64,000 bases of DNA. It comes from Brevibacillus laterosporus LMG 15441 (GTDB lineage: Bacteria; Bacillota; Bacilli; Brevibacillales; Brevibacillaceae). The notes below the pieces were generated by a model that did no database searches, had not been told where the DNA came from, and saw only the letters and a program-made list of their open reading frames with translations. The position numbers and the translations under genes are program-made. Within the stretch, counting starts at the first letter, position 1. Each line of letters opens with the position of its first letter. The stretch spans positions 1,052,501 through 1,116,500 of the forward strand of contig NZ_CP007806.1 in assembly GCF_000219535.2 (NCBI RefSeq), read 5' to 3'. Positions 38,938 through 47,903 of this stretch are shown here, piece after piece.

Positions 38938-39402
38938 GTGGTAACAGATAGAGATGCCAAAAATAGTATTACATTACGCGGACATCATTTATTGTGTGTA
39001 CATGGGTTTAGGGGAATGGGTTATAGCCCGGCCTTTGCGGTCAAAATGAAGGAGATTGTTGAAAGAATTAGGGATCATCAAGACGATTTCCCTATTCGAG
39101 TGGTTCATGCTTTAGATGATACCTGTCAATATTGTCCGAATAAAGGAGAAGGGATTTGTGTAGCTGACCCAACCTCAGAAGAGCATGTGCAGGCAATGGA
39201 TTTGGCTGCTCTTGAGCAACTGGGTCTGATACCTGGACATATATACCGCAAGTCTGAATTGATTGAGCGGACAAAAAACAGGGTGGAGCCTGCCGACTTA
39301 GATCGGATTTGTGCAGGCTGCTCTTGGTTATCTTACGGTGTTTGCAAAAAAGGAGTTGCGTTGCTAAAGGAAAACAAGTACATGGAGATAGATGCCATTT
39401 GA
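38938..39402 (+). CDS. DUF1284 protein, cysteine-rich
   Basis: 154-residue protein from GTG 38938 (GGGAG 9 bases upstream; GTG 38884 would give 18 more residues). The family opening LRGHHLLCVHGFRGMGYS is clear. Cys residues sit in pairs: CQYC and later ICAGCSW with GVCKKG, suggesting an iron-sulfur or zinc site. Function unknown. Adjacent genes give no clue. Confidence 0.7.
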   Translation: MVTDRDAKNSITLRGHHLLCVHGFRGMGYSPAFAVKMKEIVERIRDHQDDFPIRVVHALDDTCQYCPNKGEGICVADPTSEEHVQAMDLAALEQLGLIPGHIYRKSELIERTKNRVEPADLDRICAGCSWLSYGVCKKGVALLKENKYMEIDAI

Positions 39403-39576
39403 TGGTGTAGAGCAGGGAGCAGATCACTTTATCGCAGCAGTAGCAAGATCTGTACAAATCTTTTAGGCTTAGTCCATCGAGCATTTTTTAGTCAGGCTCT
39501 GTATGGAAAGGTATGGAAAAGGAGAGAGCAGGGCATAAAGAAAGAAAAAAGCAGGTAAAGAAAGGAGATGTCTTAC

Positions 39577-39897
39577 TTGTCAACAACACCAGCTCCTGAT
39601 AAAAAACCATATTATTTATCCATTCACCCTCATTCTGTAAAGGGAGATATTATCGACAATCCTACAGATACGTCTTTTGATTATGAAGTATTAGCTACAC
39701 CAGGCGAGATTAGACAGCTTCAGGAGTTATTTGAAATGGCCTACGACGAAGACCTAGGCGGCGAACCTGAGGAATATGATGAGGCTCTTGATCAGATCTA
39801 TCAGCTTATTTACCACTTAGGCAGCTCAGACACTCGCAGGAGATTAGAGAGTATTGGCATACATGGTGAAGATCACAGAGGAAGTGCAAATATGTAA
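39577..39897 (+). CDS. Small acidic protein of unknown function
   Basis: 106-residue protein starting at TTG 39577, 9 bases after AAAGGAG; the ATG at 39568 touches that site and is less likely. The middle (ELFEMAYDEDLGGEPEEYDEALDQI) is strongly acidic and helical. No domain recognised. The spacing and clean ribosome site support a real gene. Confidence 0.65.
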   Translation: MSTTPAPDKKPYYLSIHPHSVKGDIIDNPTDTSFDYEVLATPGEIRQLQELFEMAYDEDLGGEPEEYDEALDQIYQLIYHLGSSDTRRRLESIGIHGEDHRGSANM

Positions 39898-39987
39898 AAA
39901 AGTAGAGTTTTCCCTTCTGTAGGCATTGCTAATTATCCTCGGACGATGTATATATATGATACATTGACAGACGAGAGGGGAAACAGT

Positions 39988-40515
39988 ATGACAGACTACT
40001 CAGGGCTACGCTCATTGGCTAAATTAGTGGAGCGTTTTGAGTCCAACATGGAACAAGTAACACTTACCATCATGACCGCAGATGACCGAGAGCAAATTGT
40101 TACTTTGTTACTTGCCGGATTGCACGAATTAAATCCAGATATGCAAATAAAAATAGAAAATAGTACAGGGGAATACGCCAGTCATGTTGCCCAGCTTATC
40201 GTGGGAGACAACAAGTATGTGTTCTCCAAGGATTATAGAGAAACCTTTATAAGTGAGATGAATGTATACGCGTGCCGTATAACAGCAGAGACTCATGGGT
40301 TATTGGTGTACCATCATGATTACCCTGGCGTTATTCACGATGTTTCACGTATTTTGGCGCAGCATGAAATTAACATTTCAAAATTGAACGTCTCTCGTGA
40401 ACAAAAGGGAAAGCTGGCGTTGCTGGTTTCACTAACGGATGAGGAGATACCAGCCGAAGCAATTGAACAGATTGAAACGTTGCCTAATGTTACGAAAGCG
40501 ATTTCATTGCAGTAA
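39988..40515 (+). CDS. ACT-domain protein
   Basis: 175 residues from ATG 39988 behind GAGAGGGG. The C-terminal ~75 residues are an ACT domain (LLVYHHDYPGVIHDVSRIL and ISKLNVSREQKGKLALLVSL), as in the regulatory ends of SerA and serine dehydratase. The N-terminal half resembles the intervening domain of such proteins, but no catalytic domain is attached. An amino-acid-sensing role is inferred; partner unknown. Confidence 0.7.
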   Translation: MTDYSGLRSLAKLVERFESNMEQVTLTIMTADDREQIVTLLLAGLHELNPDMQIKIENSTGEYASHVAQLIVGDNKYVFSKDYRETFISEMNVYACRITAETHGLLVYHHDYPGVIHDVSRILAQHEINISKLNVSREQKGKLALLVSLTDEEIPAEAIEQIETLPNVTKAISLQ

Positions 40516-40562
40516 CTTCAAGGCAAAACAAAAAAGCATCAAAAATGGAGAAAAAGGAAACT

Positions 40563-40593
40563 AGAGCGGAAAACATGGGTTTTCCGCTCTTTG
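40563..40593 (+). terminator. Hairpin after the ACT-domain gene
   Basis: Perfect 11-bp stem AGAGCGGAAAA/TTTTCCGCTCT with a 6-base loop. Only a short T-rich tail follows, so termination may be partial. Confidence 0.6.
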
Positions 40594-40693
40594 ATAGCGT
40601 TTGCAAAACATGATATGATTATTTTGTGATCAATGAAAAAAATCACAAAGGAAAGAGTCACCAGAGTCAAAAGAGTTACATTTGTATGAACAA

Positions 40694-40702
40694 TTTGTGA
40701 AT
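40694..40702 (+). promoter_or_regulatory. Possible ResD site upstream of ctaC
   Basis: TTTGTGAAT matches the short ResD recognition sequence reported for Bacillus. A TTTGTGAT...ATCACAAA inverted repeat (40623-40630 and 40642-40649) lies just before it. ResDE control of the caa3 operon is known in B. subtilis. The motif is short, so chance is possible. Confidence 0.35.
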
Positions 40703-40830
40703 TCTTATCGCTCTTTTCCTAAAACAGCCGGAAATTGTTTACAATAGATGTATCTGTTTTTAAAATTAGCTTTTGTCAGTCTAGCCTCAATTTATTGTTT
40801 ATTTACAATTGCGGCAAAACGACGCTACAT

Positions 40831-40890
40831 ATGAATGAGAAGGGGGCTATAATGGAACAGATAACTCAGTTTGTAAAAATTTTCATTTAG
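40831..40890 (+). CDS. Possible short leader ORF upstream of ctaC
   Basis: ATG 40831 and an in-frame ATG 40852 open a frame stopping at TAG 40888-40890. The second ATG has AGGGGGC 5 bases upstream and would give a 12-residue peptide. It lies in the ~560-base untranslated stretch before ctaC. Could be a leader peptide or chance. Confidence 0.25.
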   Translation: MNEKGAIMEQITQFVKIFI

Positions 40891-41076
40891 TAAGAAGAAA
40901 GATTTGTTATCATGATTTGTTCTTTTTACCAAATTTACATAATAACTATTGCCTCTAGTGGTAAATATACGGAGCACATTATAGATAACAAACATGATTG
41001 CATTAGTAGACTTAGTGTGATTACTATTAGTAAGTCTATTAAAGGTAAAAAGGAGAGAAAGTGAGGCTAGATCGCA

Positions 41077-42096
41077 ATGATGAGACGATTGCAGCAAGTC
41101 GGGCGCCTGCTTCCTATGTTAGTAATGGTAGCGCTTTTACTAACTGGATGTGGCGACCCTTATCTGTCTGCACTGCAGCCTAAAGGGACTGTAGCAGGCA
41201 TGCAATATGACTTGATTAAGCTTAGTGTTACCATCATGTTAGGCGTCTTCACTGTGGTTGTCGTTATCTTTACCTATGTATTGATCCGATACCGTAAACG
41301 TAAGGGCGATAACAGTATTCCAGAACAAATCGAAGGAAACCACAAGTTAGAAATTATTTGGACGGTTATCCCTTTCATTCTTTTGATTGTTCTTGCGATT
41401 CCGATGGTTTCGACAACATTTACATTGGCAAAGGATTATTCAAACGACAAGGATGCTCTTCAAGTCAAGGTAACAGGACACCAATTCTGGTGGGAGTTTG
41501 AATATCCAGATTTAAAAATTAACACTGCTCAGGAATTATACATCCCTGTCAACAAAAAAGCGTACCTTTCTTTAGAGGCTTCTGATGTTATTCACTCTTT
41601 CTGGGTACCAGCACTGGGCGGTAAAAAAGATACAAACCCAGGTATGACCAACCATATGTGGCTAGAAAGTCCAGTTGAAGGAACCTTCCAAGGACGATGT
41701 GCCGAGCTCTGTGGTCCGTCTCATGCTTTGATGGATTTCAAAGTAAAGGTTGTATCACAAGAAGAGTTTGATAAATGGGTAGTACAAATGACAAAAGGTG
41801 AAAATGCACCTGCTGAAAATAAAGCTGTTGCAACGCAAGGGGAAGAAGTCTTTAAACAAAGCTGTATTTCCTGCCATGCTGTTGATGGCAATGGTGGTAA
41901 AATTGGTCCAGACTTAACTAATTTTGGTAATCGCCAAACTGTAGCAGGTGTGTTGCCTAACGACAAGCAACACGTTGCTGAATGGTTGAAGGACCCAGAA
42001 TCAGTGAAGCCTGGTAACTTGATGCCTAACCTGAAGTTAAATGATGATCAGGTGGATGCTCTTGTTGAATACCTGTCCAGCTTGAAACGTCAATAA
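41077..42096 (+). CDS. ctaC: caa3-type cytochrome c oxidase, subunit II with fused cytochrome c
   Basis: Membrane-anchored lipoprotein (lipobox LLTGC) that takes electrons from cytochrome c to the oxidase. Two membrane helices follow, then the CuA domain: His173, Cys208-x3-Cys212, His216 and Met219 in CAELCGPSHALM. The C-terminal ~90 residues are a heme c domain with C263-I-S-C-H267 and a distal Met in LMPNLK, so this is the caa3 form. First gene of ctaCDEF; ctaB/ctaA are not next to it here. Confidence 0.95.
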   Translation: MMRRLQQVGRLLPMLVMVALLLTGCGDPYLSALQPKGTVAGMQYDLIKLSVTIMLGVFTVVVVIFTYVLIRYRKRKGDNSIPEQIEGNHKLEIIWTVIPFILLIVLAIPMVSTTFTLAKDYSNDKDALQVKVTGHQFWWEFEYPDLKINTAQELYIPVNKKAYLSLEASDVIHSFWVPALGGKKDTNPGMTNHMWLESPVEGTFQGRCAELCGPSHALMDFKVKVVSQEEFDKWVVQMTKGENAPAENKAVATQGEEVFKQSCISCHAVDGNGGKIGPDLTNFGNRQTVAGVLPNDKQHVAEWLKDPESVKPGNLMPNLKLNDDQVDALVEYLSSLKRQ

Positions 42097-42132
42097 TAGC
42101 TGAATTTTGAATCTAAAAGAGGGGGCAAAACC

Positions 42133-43980
42133 GTGGCTCAACATGTTCGTCCAAGAAATACGGGCTTGTGGGATTGGATCACAACCGTGGACCATAAAAA
42201 AATCGGCGTTCTGTACCTATTAGCCGGTGGATTCTTTTTCTTGCTTGGTGGACTTGAAGCATTGCTGATGCGTATTCAGCTCATGTATCCAAATAGTAAA
42301 ATGTTCATTGGCTCCACGTTTAATGAATTGCTAACGATGCATGGTACCACTATGATCTTCCTAGCTGCCATGCCATTGATTTTTGCTGTCATGAACGCAA
42401 TCGTACCGCTACAAATCGGTGCGCGTGACGTAGCATTTCCATTTGTAAACTCACTAGGCTTCTGGCTGTTCTTCTTTGGTGGGTTGTTGCTTAACGTAAG
42501 TTGGTTCATGGGCGGTGCACCTGATGTAGGTTGGACAGCGTATGTGCCATTATCTTCAAACACATACAGTCAGACCGCTGGGGTAAGCTTCTATGTACTA
42601 GGTTTGCAGATAGCTGGTTTGGGAACATTAATCGGGGGGATTAACTTCCTGGTTACAATCATTAACATGCGCGCACCAGGGATGACCTTTATGCGTATGC
42701 CGATGTTTACTTGGACAGCATTTATTACTTCTGCATTAATCTTGTTCGCGTTCCCAGCGATCACTGTAGGTTTAGTTCTATTGATGTTTGACCGAATTTT
42801 CGGAGCACAGTTCTTTGAAGTAGCTGGCGGCGGTAACGTACTATTATGGCAGCACTTGTTCTGGATCTTTGGTCACCCAGAGGTTTACATCCTGATACTC
42901 CCAGCATTTGGTATGATCTCTGATGTTATCAGTACCTTTGCGAAAAAACGTCTGTTTGGATACTCCGCTATGGTTTTTGCGACCATGGTTATCGGTTTCT
43001 TAGGCTTCATGGTATGGGTTCACCATATGTTTACAGTAGGTTTGGGTCCGGTAGCTAACTCGCTCTTCTCGATTGCGACGATGCTGATTGCCGTTCCTAC
43101 CGGTATTAAAATCTTTAACTGGCTATTCACTCTGTGGGGCGGTCAAATTCGCTTTACCACAGCCAATCTGTTCGCTACAGGCTTTATTCCGACATTTACC
43201 ATCGGCGGTATGACCGGGGTTATGCTTTCTGTAGCACCAGCAGACTATCAATATCAGGACTCTTACTTTGTAGTAGCTCACTTCCACTATGTTCTTGTTG
43301 GTGGTATGGTGCTGGGGCTGTTTGCAGCCTTCTACTACTGGTGGCCAAAAATGTTTGGTAAATTACTAAATGAAGCAATTGGTAAATGGAACTTCTGGCT
43401 ATTCTTTATCGGTTTCCATTTAACATTCTTCCCTCAGCATTTCCTTGGCTTGATGGGTATGCCGCGTCGTGTATACACCTTCTTACCAGGTCAACAGCTG
43501 GAATTAGGAAACTTGATTTCCACTGTAGGTGCCATCATTATGACTGTCGGTACCGTGTTGTTTATTGTTAACGTGATTTACACGAATGCAAAAGGTAAAA
43601 AGGCTGTGGCAGATCCATGGGATGGTCGTACGCTTGAGTGGTCAATTCCTTCTCCAGCGCCTGAGTATAACTTTGCTCAAACACCTCGCGTGCGTGGTCT
43701 TGATGCTTTCTGGGTTGAGAAAATGGCAGGCAACAAAGCAATGACTCCGGCTGAACCGCTTGGCCCGATTCATATGCCGTCTCCATCTGTTTTGCCATTC
43801 CTGATGTCTGTAGGGATGTTTATTGCAGGATTTGGTTTTATCTATCACAAATATGTGCTGGTCTTCGTAGGATTGGGGCTGTTTTTCCTTTGCATGTTTG
43901 CCCGTTCCATTAAGGATGACCATGGTTTCCATATCGAAGTAGACGAGATTAAGGAAACAGAAAAAGGGGGTAGGCTGTAA
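42133..43980 (+). CDS. ctaD: Cytochrome c oxidase subunit I
   Basis: Catalytic subunit with heme a, heme a3 and CuB. GTG 42133 follows GAGGGGG. The 615-residue protein has ~12-14 helices; heme a ligand region TMHGTTMIFLAAMP, the CuB His-Tyr loop FWIFGHPEVYILILP, the His pair in WVHHMFTVG and the final AHFHYVLVGG are all present. Its last base overlaps the ctaE ATG. Confidence 0.97.
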   Translation: MAQHVRPRNTGLWDWITTVDHKKIGVLYLLAGGFFFLLGGLEALLMRIQLMYPNSKMFIGSTFNELLTMHGTTMIFLAAMPLIFAVMNAIVPLQIGARDVAFPFVNSLGFWLFFFGGLLLNVSWFMGGAPDVGWTAYVPLSSNTYSQTAGVSFYVLGLQIAGLGTLIGGINFLVTIINMRAPGMTFMRMPMFTWTAFITSALILFAFPAITVGLVLLMFDRIFGAQFFEVAGGGNVLLWQHLFWIFGHPEVYILILPAFGMISDVISTFAKKRLFGYSAMVFATMVIGFLGFMVWVHHMFTVGLGPVANSLFSIATMLIAVPTGIKIFNWLFTLWGGQIRFTTANLFATGFIPTFTIGGMTGVMLSVAPADYQYQDSYFVVAHFHYVLVGGMVLGLFAAFYYWWPKMFGKLLNEAIGKWNFWLFFIGFHLTFFPQHFLGLMGMPRRVYTFLPGQQLELGNLISTVGAIIMTVGTVLFIVNVIYTNAKGKKAVADPWDGRTLEWSIPSPAPEYNFAQTPRVRGLDAFWVEKMAGNKAMTPAEPLGPIHMPSPSVLPFLMSVGMFIAGFGFIYHKYVLVFVGLGLFFLCMFARSIKDDHGFHIEVDEIKETEKGGRL

Positions 43981-44606
43981 TGCAACACACGGATCATGGT
44001 GTTCTACCTGCTGAGCCTGAAAAGGCAACCCTTGAAGGCAGAAATAAAATACTAGGCTTCTGGCTTTTCCTAGGTGGAGAAATGGTATTGTTCGGTTCTC
44101 TATTTGCCACGTATTTGGCTCTTAGAGATCAATATGTATCAGGACCAGCTCCGCATGAAATCTTTAAAGTTGAACTGGTTGCTATGGCGACAATTTTACT
44201 ATTGACCAGTTCTTTAACGAGTGTATTTGCCATCATCGGAATGCACCGTCATAACTTCAAAATGATGATGTTCTGGTTTGCTGTAACCGTTGTACTAGGA
44301 TTTGCGTTCTTAGGGCTAGAAATTTATGAGTTCTATCACTATTACCATGAAGGTCATACAATGACTAGTAGTGCATATGGTTCCGCTTTCTACACGTTAG
44401 TCGGATTCCATGGAGCGCACGTATTGTTCGGGGTTACATGGATAGCAACCCTGATGGTTTCTGCTATGAAAAAGGGTCTGACAGTGGTTACTGCACCGAA
44501 GTTCTATATTGCAAGCTTGTACTGGCACTTCGTTGACGTAGTGTGGGTATTCATTTTCACAGTCGTGTACCTAATGGGTATCATGTCTGGACAAGGAGGA
44601 GCATAA
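43980..44606 (+). CDS. ctaE: Cytochrome c oxidase subunit III
   Basis: 208-residue, five-helix membrane subunit. LGFWLFLGGEMVLFGSLFATY, GFHGAHVLFGVTW and YWHFVDVVWVFIFTVVYL are family signatures. ATG overlaps the ctaD stop by one base; ctaF follows after one base. Confidence 0.96.
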   Translation: MQHTDHGVLPAEPEKATLEGRNKILGFWLFLGGEMVLFGSLFATYLALRDQYVSGPAPHEIFKVELVAMATILLLTSSLTSVFAIIGMHRHNFKMMMFWFAVTVVLGFAFLGLEIYEFYHYYHEGHTMTSSAYGSAFYTLVGFHGAHVLFGVTWIATLMVSAMKKGLTVVTAPKFYIASLYWHFVDVVWVFIFTVVYLMGIMSGQGGA

Positions 44607-44607
44607 G

Positions 44608-44922
44608 ATGAATCAACACAATCATTCATCTCAACCTTCAAAACATTCCCATGCCCATAACACTAGCATGAAGCCACATATCGTTTCATTTATTTTGTCC
44701 ATTGTATTAACAGCATTAGCGTTTGCGGCGGTTATCTACATGCCAGATAAAAAAGGTTTCGTTTATCCTTATATTATCCTGTTAGGTACCGTGCAGGCAT
44801 TAGTGCAATTATACGTGTGGATGCACTTAAAGGATAAAGGTCATCTATTTCCAGTGGTGGCGATTTTTACTGGGGCGTTTATCATGGTAACATGCGTTGT
44901 CATGGCGCTGTATTGGGTATAA
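44608..44922 (+). CDS. ctaF: Cytochrome c oxidase subunit IV (CtaF)
   Basis: 104-residue, three-helix protein with a His-rich N-terminus (HNHSSQPSKHSHAHN). The pattern VQALVQLYVWMHLKDKGH is typical of bacterial subunit IV/CyoD-like proteins. Last gene before a strong terminator. Confidence 0.9.
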   Translation: MNQHNHSSQPSKHSHAHNTSMKPHIVSFILSIVLTALAFAAVIYMPDKKGFVYPYIILLGTVQALVQLYVWMHLKDKGHLFPVVAIFTGAFIMVTCVVMALYWV

Positions 44923-44984
44923 GGGTAAGGGAGAAGGTCCAACTTTGATTCTACAAAGGTGAAGACTTAGCCCCGATCCTGTTA

Positions 44985-45017
44985 AAAGCGGGCTACTTGA
45001 GTAGCTCGCTTTTTTCG
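44985..45017 (+). terminator. Terminator of ctaCDEF
   Basis: 12-base arms AAAGCGGGCTAC/GTAGCTCGCTTT with a 4-base loop (one G-T pair), then TTTTCG. From here to 45240 I see no gene. Confidence 0.85.
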
Positions 45018-45240
45018 TAAAGACTAGCTTGTTCTGCTAGTAACCAGACTGAGTAATTGGGTTGTTTTAGTGCTTTTGTAGAAATTATGGCAAACAAGTG
45101 AACAGGGAGAATGCATTTCCATTCTAACCTACTAAAAAGCAAGTTGGTTGCTAGCTTGTCCGAAATCGGTTCAGTATAATATACATGTATGTTTCCACTT
45201 ATCAGAAAATAGAAACCTTCCGCATGAGAGGGGGATATGG

Positions 45241-46146
45241 ATGGGTACCCATGAACAGCATTTACTTTTGCATGGTTATCAACCGAAGTTTGCGGAGTTA
45301 TGGAATCCTGAATTTTTAGCTTTTGTTGTCTTGCTTGGTGTGGCATATTTTATGTTAATTGGCCCATGGCGTAAACGGTTTAGTAATGCAGAGCCTGTTT
45401 CAGTAGGAAAGCAGATTACGTTTATGATCGCTCTTCTTACCTTATATGTAGCGATGGGAAGTCCACTCTATTTTTACGGGCATGTGTCGTTTACCTTGCA
45501 TATGACCCAGCAATCATTGTTAGTAATGATTTTCCCACCACTTTTTGTGCTGGGTCTGCCAGTGTGGTTTATAAGAGCAGTTCTACAACCGGTTTTTGTA
45601 AGAAGCTGGTTTGATCGTCTTACAAAACCGTTGATATCTTTATTTATGTTTAATTTATTTTTCTCTGTTTATCATATTCCGCTTGTACTTGATTTCGTGA
45701 TGCAGTACCATGGAGTTCATATTGCTTATAAGCTCCTGTTATTAATTACAGCCTTCATGATATGGTGGCATATTATCTGTCCAGTTCCAGAGTTACAACG
45801 GATTAAAAACGTCAAGCTAATGGGGTATATCTTTGCAGCGGGTGTGCTTATGACACCGGCCTGTGCGTTAATCATATTTGCTTCCCAATTGGTCTATGAA
45901 TCTTATAGCTATGGACCGCAATTGTTTGCCATCCTACCGATACTCGATGATCAGCAATTGGGTGGTGTTGTGATGAAAATGGTACAGGAAACAGCATATG
46001 GAGTTGGGCTATGGCATGTGTTTTCTAAATGGTACCGTGAGGAAAATCCGACAACGGGTATTGATGAAATCGATCCGCTTGAATCCTTTGAACCCATGGA
46101 ACAGCGAAAAGAACTCACTATCGTTCCCACTAGTGGGCGAGTATAA
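45241..46146 (+). CDS. ctaG: Cytochrome oxidase assembly factor CtaG
   Basis: 301-residue membrane protein of the CtaG_caa3 family with about seven helices. HMTQQSLLVMIFPPLFVLGLP and the conserved MIWWHIICPVPELQRI are visible. It is needed for assembly of caa3 oxidase in Bacillus. ATG 45241 follows GAGAGGGGG; a long upstream extension of the frame is not credible. Confidence 0.92.
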   Translation: MGTHEQHLLLHGYQPKFAELWNPEFLAFVVLLGVAYFMLIGPWRKRFSNAEPVSVGKQITFMIALLTLYVAMGSPLYFYGHVSFTLHMTQQSLLVMIFPPLFVLGLPVWFIRAVLQPVFVRSWFDRLTKPLISLFMFNLFFSVYHIPLVLDFVMQYHGVHIAYKLLLLITAFMIWWHIICPVPELQRIKNVKLMGYIFAAGVLMTPACALIIFASQLVYESYSYGPQLFAILPILDDQQLGGVVMKMVQETAYGVGLWHVFSKWYREENPTTGIDEIDPLESFEPMEQRKELTIVPTSGRV

Positions 46147-46177
46147 ATTTTAAAAAAGAATAAGAGGAAGTGATCGA

Positions 46178-46636
46178 GTGCTAACGTTGTTGCCTGCACT
46201 TAGTACAAGTTTTATTGCCATCAGTGCAATCCTTGTAGCAATCGGTTGGGTTCAAGTAGCCAAACGAAAATTTGAGGCCCATAAAAAAACAATGATTGTT
46301 GCATCCGTGTTTGCCCTAGCATTTTTCATTATTTATATGTCTCGAACGATTTTCGTGGGAAATATGAATTTCGGCGGACCGGATGAATTGCGCTTATACT
46401 ACCAAATCTTTTTGATATTCCATATCACCTTGGCTACAACAGCAGCCGTTTTTGGATTGGTAACGTTATATTTGGGTTTTACCAAGCAATTTGCTAAGCA
46501 TCGCAAGTGGGGGCCAGTTACTTCTATTATCTGGTTCGGTACAGCGATTACCGGTATAGCTGTCTACTTTTTGTTGTTTATCATTTATCCAGGTGGAGAG
46601 ACATCAAGCTTATTCCGAACCATTTTGGGCTTCTAA
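46178..46636 (+). CDS. DUF420 membrane protein, CtaM-like
   Basis: 152-residue, four-helix protein starting with GTG behind AAGAGGAAG. HKKTMIVASVFALAFFIIYM and YYQIFLIFHITLATTA carry the DUF420 His residues. In Staphylococcus the DUF420 protein CtaM is required for aa3-type oxidase maturation, which fits its position next to ctaG. Confidence 0.85.
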   Translation: MLTLLPALSTSFIAISAILVAIGWVQVAKRKFEAHKKTMIVASVFALAFFIIYMSRTIFVGNMNFGGPDELRLYYQIFLIFHITLATTAAVFGLVTLYLGFTKQFAKHRKWGPVTSIIWFGTAITGIAVYFLLFIIYPGGETSSLFRTILGF

Positions 46637-46665
46637 GCAAAGAATAACATACCCATTCAAAAAGC

Positions 46666-46717
46666 AAGCAACAAGCCTCCAGATTTACTTTCAAGTGTAC
46701 GCGGAGGCTTGTTGCTT
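46666..46717. terminator. Bidirectional terminator between the ctaM-like gene and gerQ
   Basis: Perfect 15-bp stem (46666-46680 with 46703-46717), 22-base loop. On the minus strand GCTTTTT follows, so it mainly ends the leftward cwlJ-gerQ transcript. Confidence 0.8.
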
Positions 46718-46795
46718 ATATTGTTCCACTACTCATAATAGGGAACCAGATTATTTGTACATGGACGAGTTATCTCTCTTGGTAATGACTAAGGA

Positions 46796-47278
46796 CTAAC
46801 GTGTACGAGCAAATGGATTTACTGGTGGAATGTAGTTAATTTCTTCATCAAAGGTAACATAATTTAGGTTTAGCATCAGAAGCAAATAACGCATACCGGT
46901 TTGCGGATCACTAAGGATGATATGATCTCGACCAGCAGTTTCGATGACTCCGCGGAAAATTTTTGCATTCCATTCGCTGTTATTTTCATAGGTCATATAG
47001 AAGGTACCGACTTTTCCTCGATTGAGACGTAAAATATTTTCTACGTATGATTCTTCGACTACTGGAAGGGGACCACCGGGTATAAAGCTCCCATTTGCAT
47101 TCGGAGGCACGAGTTGCTGGGGCTGTTGCTGGATTTGTAGGTTAGGGCTTACCTGTGTAGGACCCATTTGTGCGGATGGTGTCTGCTGTTGTGGAGTAGG
47201 GTAACATGGATACATATAGCATTGTGGATAATAAGAAGTGGGCTCGAATTCTTGCTGAGCATAAGTATTATAATACAT
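46796..47278 (-). CDS. gerQ: Spore coat protein GerQ
   Basis: 160-residue inner-coat protein needed to place CwlJ in the spore. The N-terminal ~75 residues are rich in Pro, Gln and Tyr; the conserved C-terminal domain reads SYVENILRLNRGKVGTFYMTYENN and then AGRDHIILSDPQTGMRY. In Bacillus it is cross-linked by transglutaminase Tgl. It lies 18 bases after cwlJ on the same strand. Confidence 0.93.
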   Translation of the reverse strand: MYYNTYAQQEFEPTSYYPQCYMYPCYPTPQQQTPSAQMGPTQVSPNLQIQQQPQQLVPPNANGSFIPGGPLPVVEESYVENILRLNRGKVGTFYMTYENNSEWNAKIFRGVIETAGRDHIILSDPQTGMRYLLLMLNLNYVTFDEEINYIPPVNPFARTR

Positions 47279-47296
47279 CTGGTTTTTCTCTCCTCT

Positions 47297-47719
47297 TTAA
47301 TAAACTCTAGGGCAATCCTGAACGGTTGGTGCAAAGAAACAATGTGCCTTAAATCGTCCTGTGTTTCTCTGGTTGAACCAAGTGGGAGGGCAGCTACCTA
47401 CCGGGCGAAAGAACCAAAGTCCGTTGCTTGCAGGATGTGTCCTTTCTCCATTAATTACGCGTTTGGCCAAACGTTTCTCTGATTCTCTAGCCATTTGATA
47501 GAAATACGGTTTTTGAACAGATTCATATCCGCCGGGACTTTGATATACCATTTGAGGGATGGTTCGTATGTTTTTAAAATCTAAGCAGTTGGCAAGGACA
47601 CGGTTAACAGAAACATTTCCAACCATTAACATTCCAAGAGGTCCTTCTCCTTCAGCTTCTGCTCGAAGTAGCCTAGCTAGCATGTTAAGATCACTGGTGT
47701 TGTACTTAATAACAGCCAT
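47297..47719 (-). CDS. cwlJ: Spore cortex-lytic hydrolase CwlJ
   Basis: 140-residue SleB/CwlJ-family hydrolase that degrades cortex peptidoglycan during germination. Catalytic Glu21 in RLLRAEAEGEG and GMLMVGNVSVNRV are clear. No signal peptide, as expected for a coat-located protein. Forms an operon with gerQ. GGGGAGGTG precedes the ATG. Confidence 0.94.
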   Translation of the reverse strand: MAVIKYNTSDLNMLARLLRAEAEGEGPLGMLMVGNVSVNRVLANCLDFKNIRTIPQMVYQSPGGYESVQKPYFYQMARESEKRLAKRVINGERTHPASNGLWFFRPVGSCPPTWFNQRNTGRFKAHCFFAPTVQDCPRVY

Positions 47720-47903
47720 TCATTCACCTCCCCTTTATCTCTCCTCTTTCAATATATAAGTGTTTTCTTCGATAGGTGATTGTACAGTATAAAAAAACGA
47801 GTTTTTTTGAATTTTTAAGAAAAATCTATAAATAGAACAAAATGAATATTGTGTGGTAGGATACTTATGTGAAGGAAACAGTTATCAATCAAGGGGGGGC
47901 AAT

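Noticed and set aside
40825-41097. A 90-residue leftward frame before ctaC
   Set aside because: AT-rich chance frame across the leader; no ribosome site and no recognisable protein.
41077-44922. Quinol oxidase (qox-type) interpretation
   Set aside because: Subunit II has CuA ligands and a heme c domain, which makes it a cytochrome c oxidase of caa3 type.
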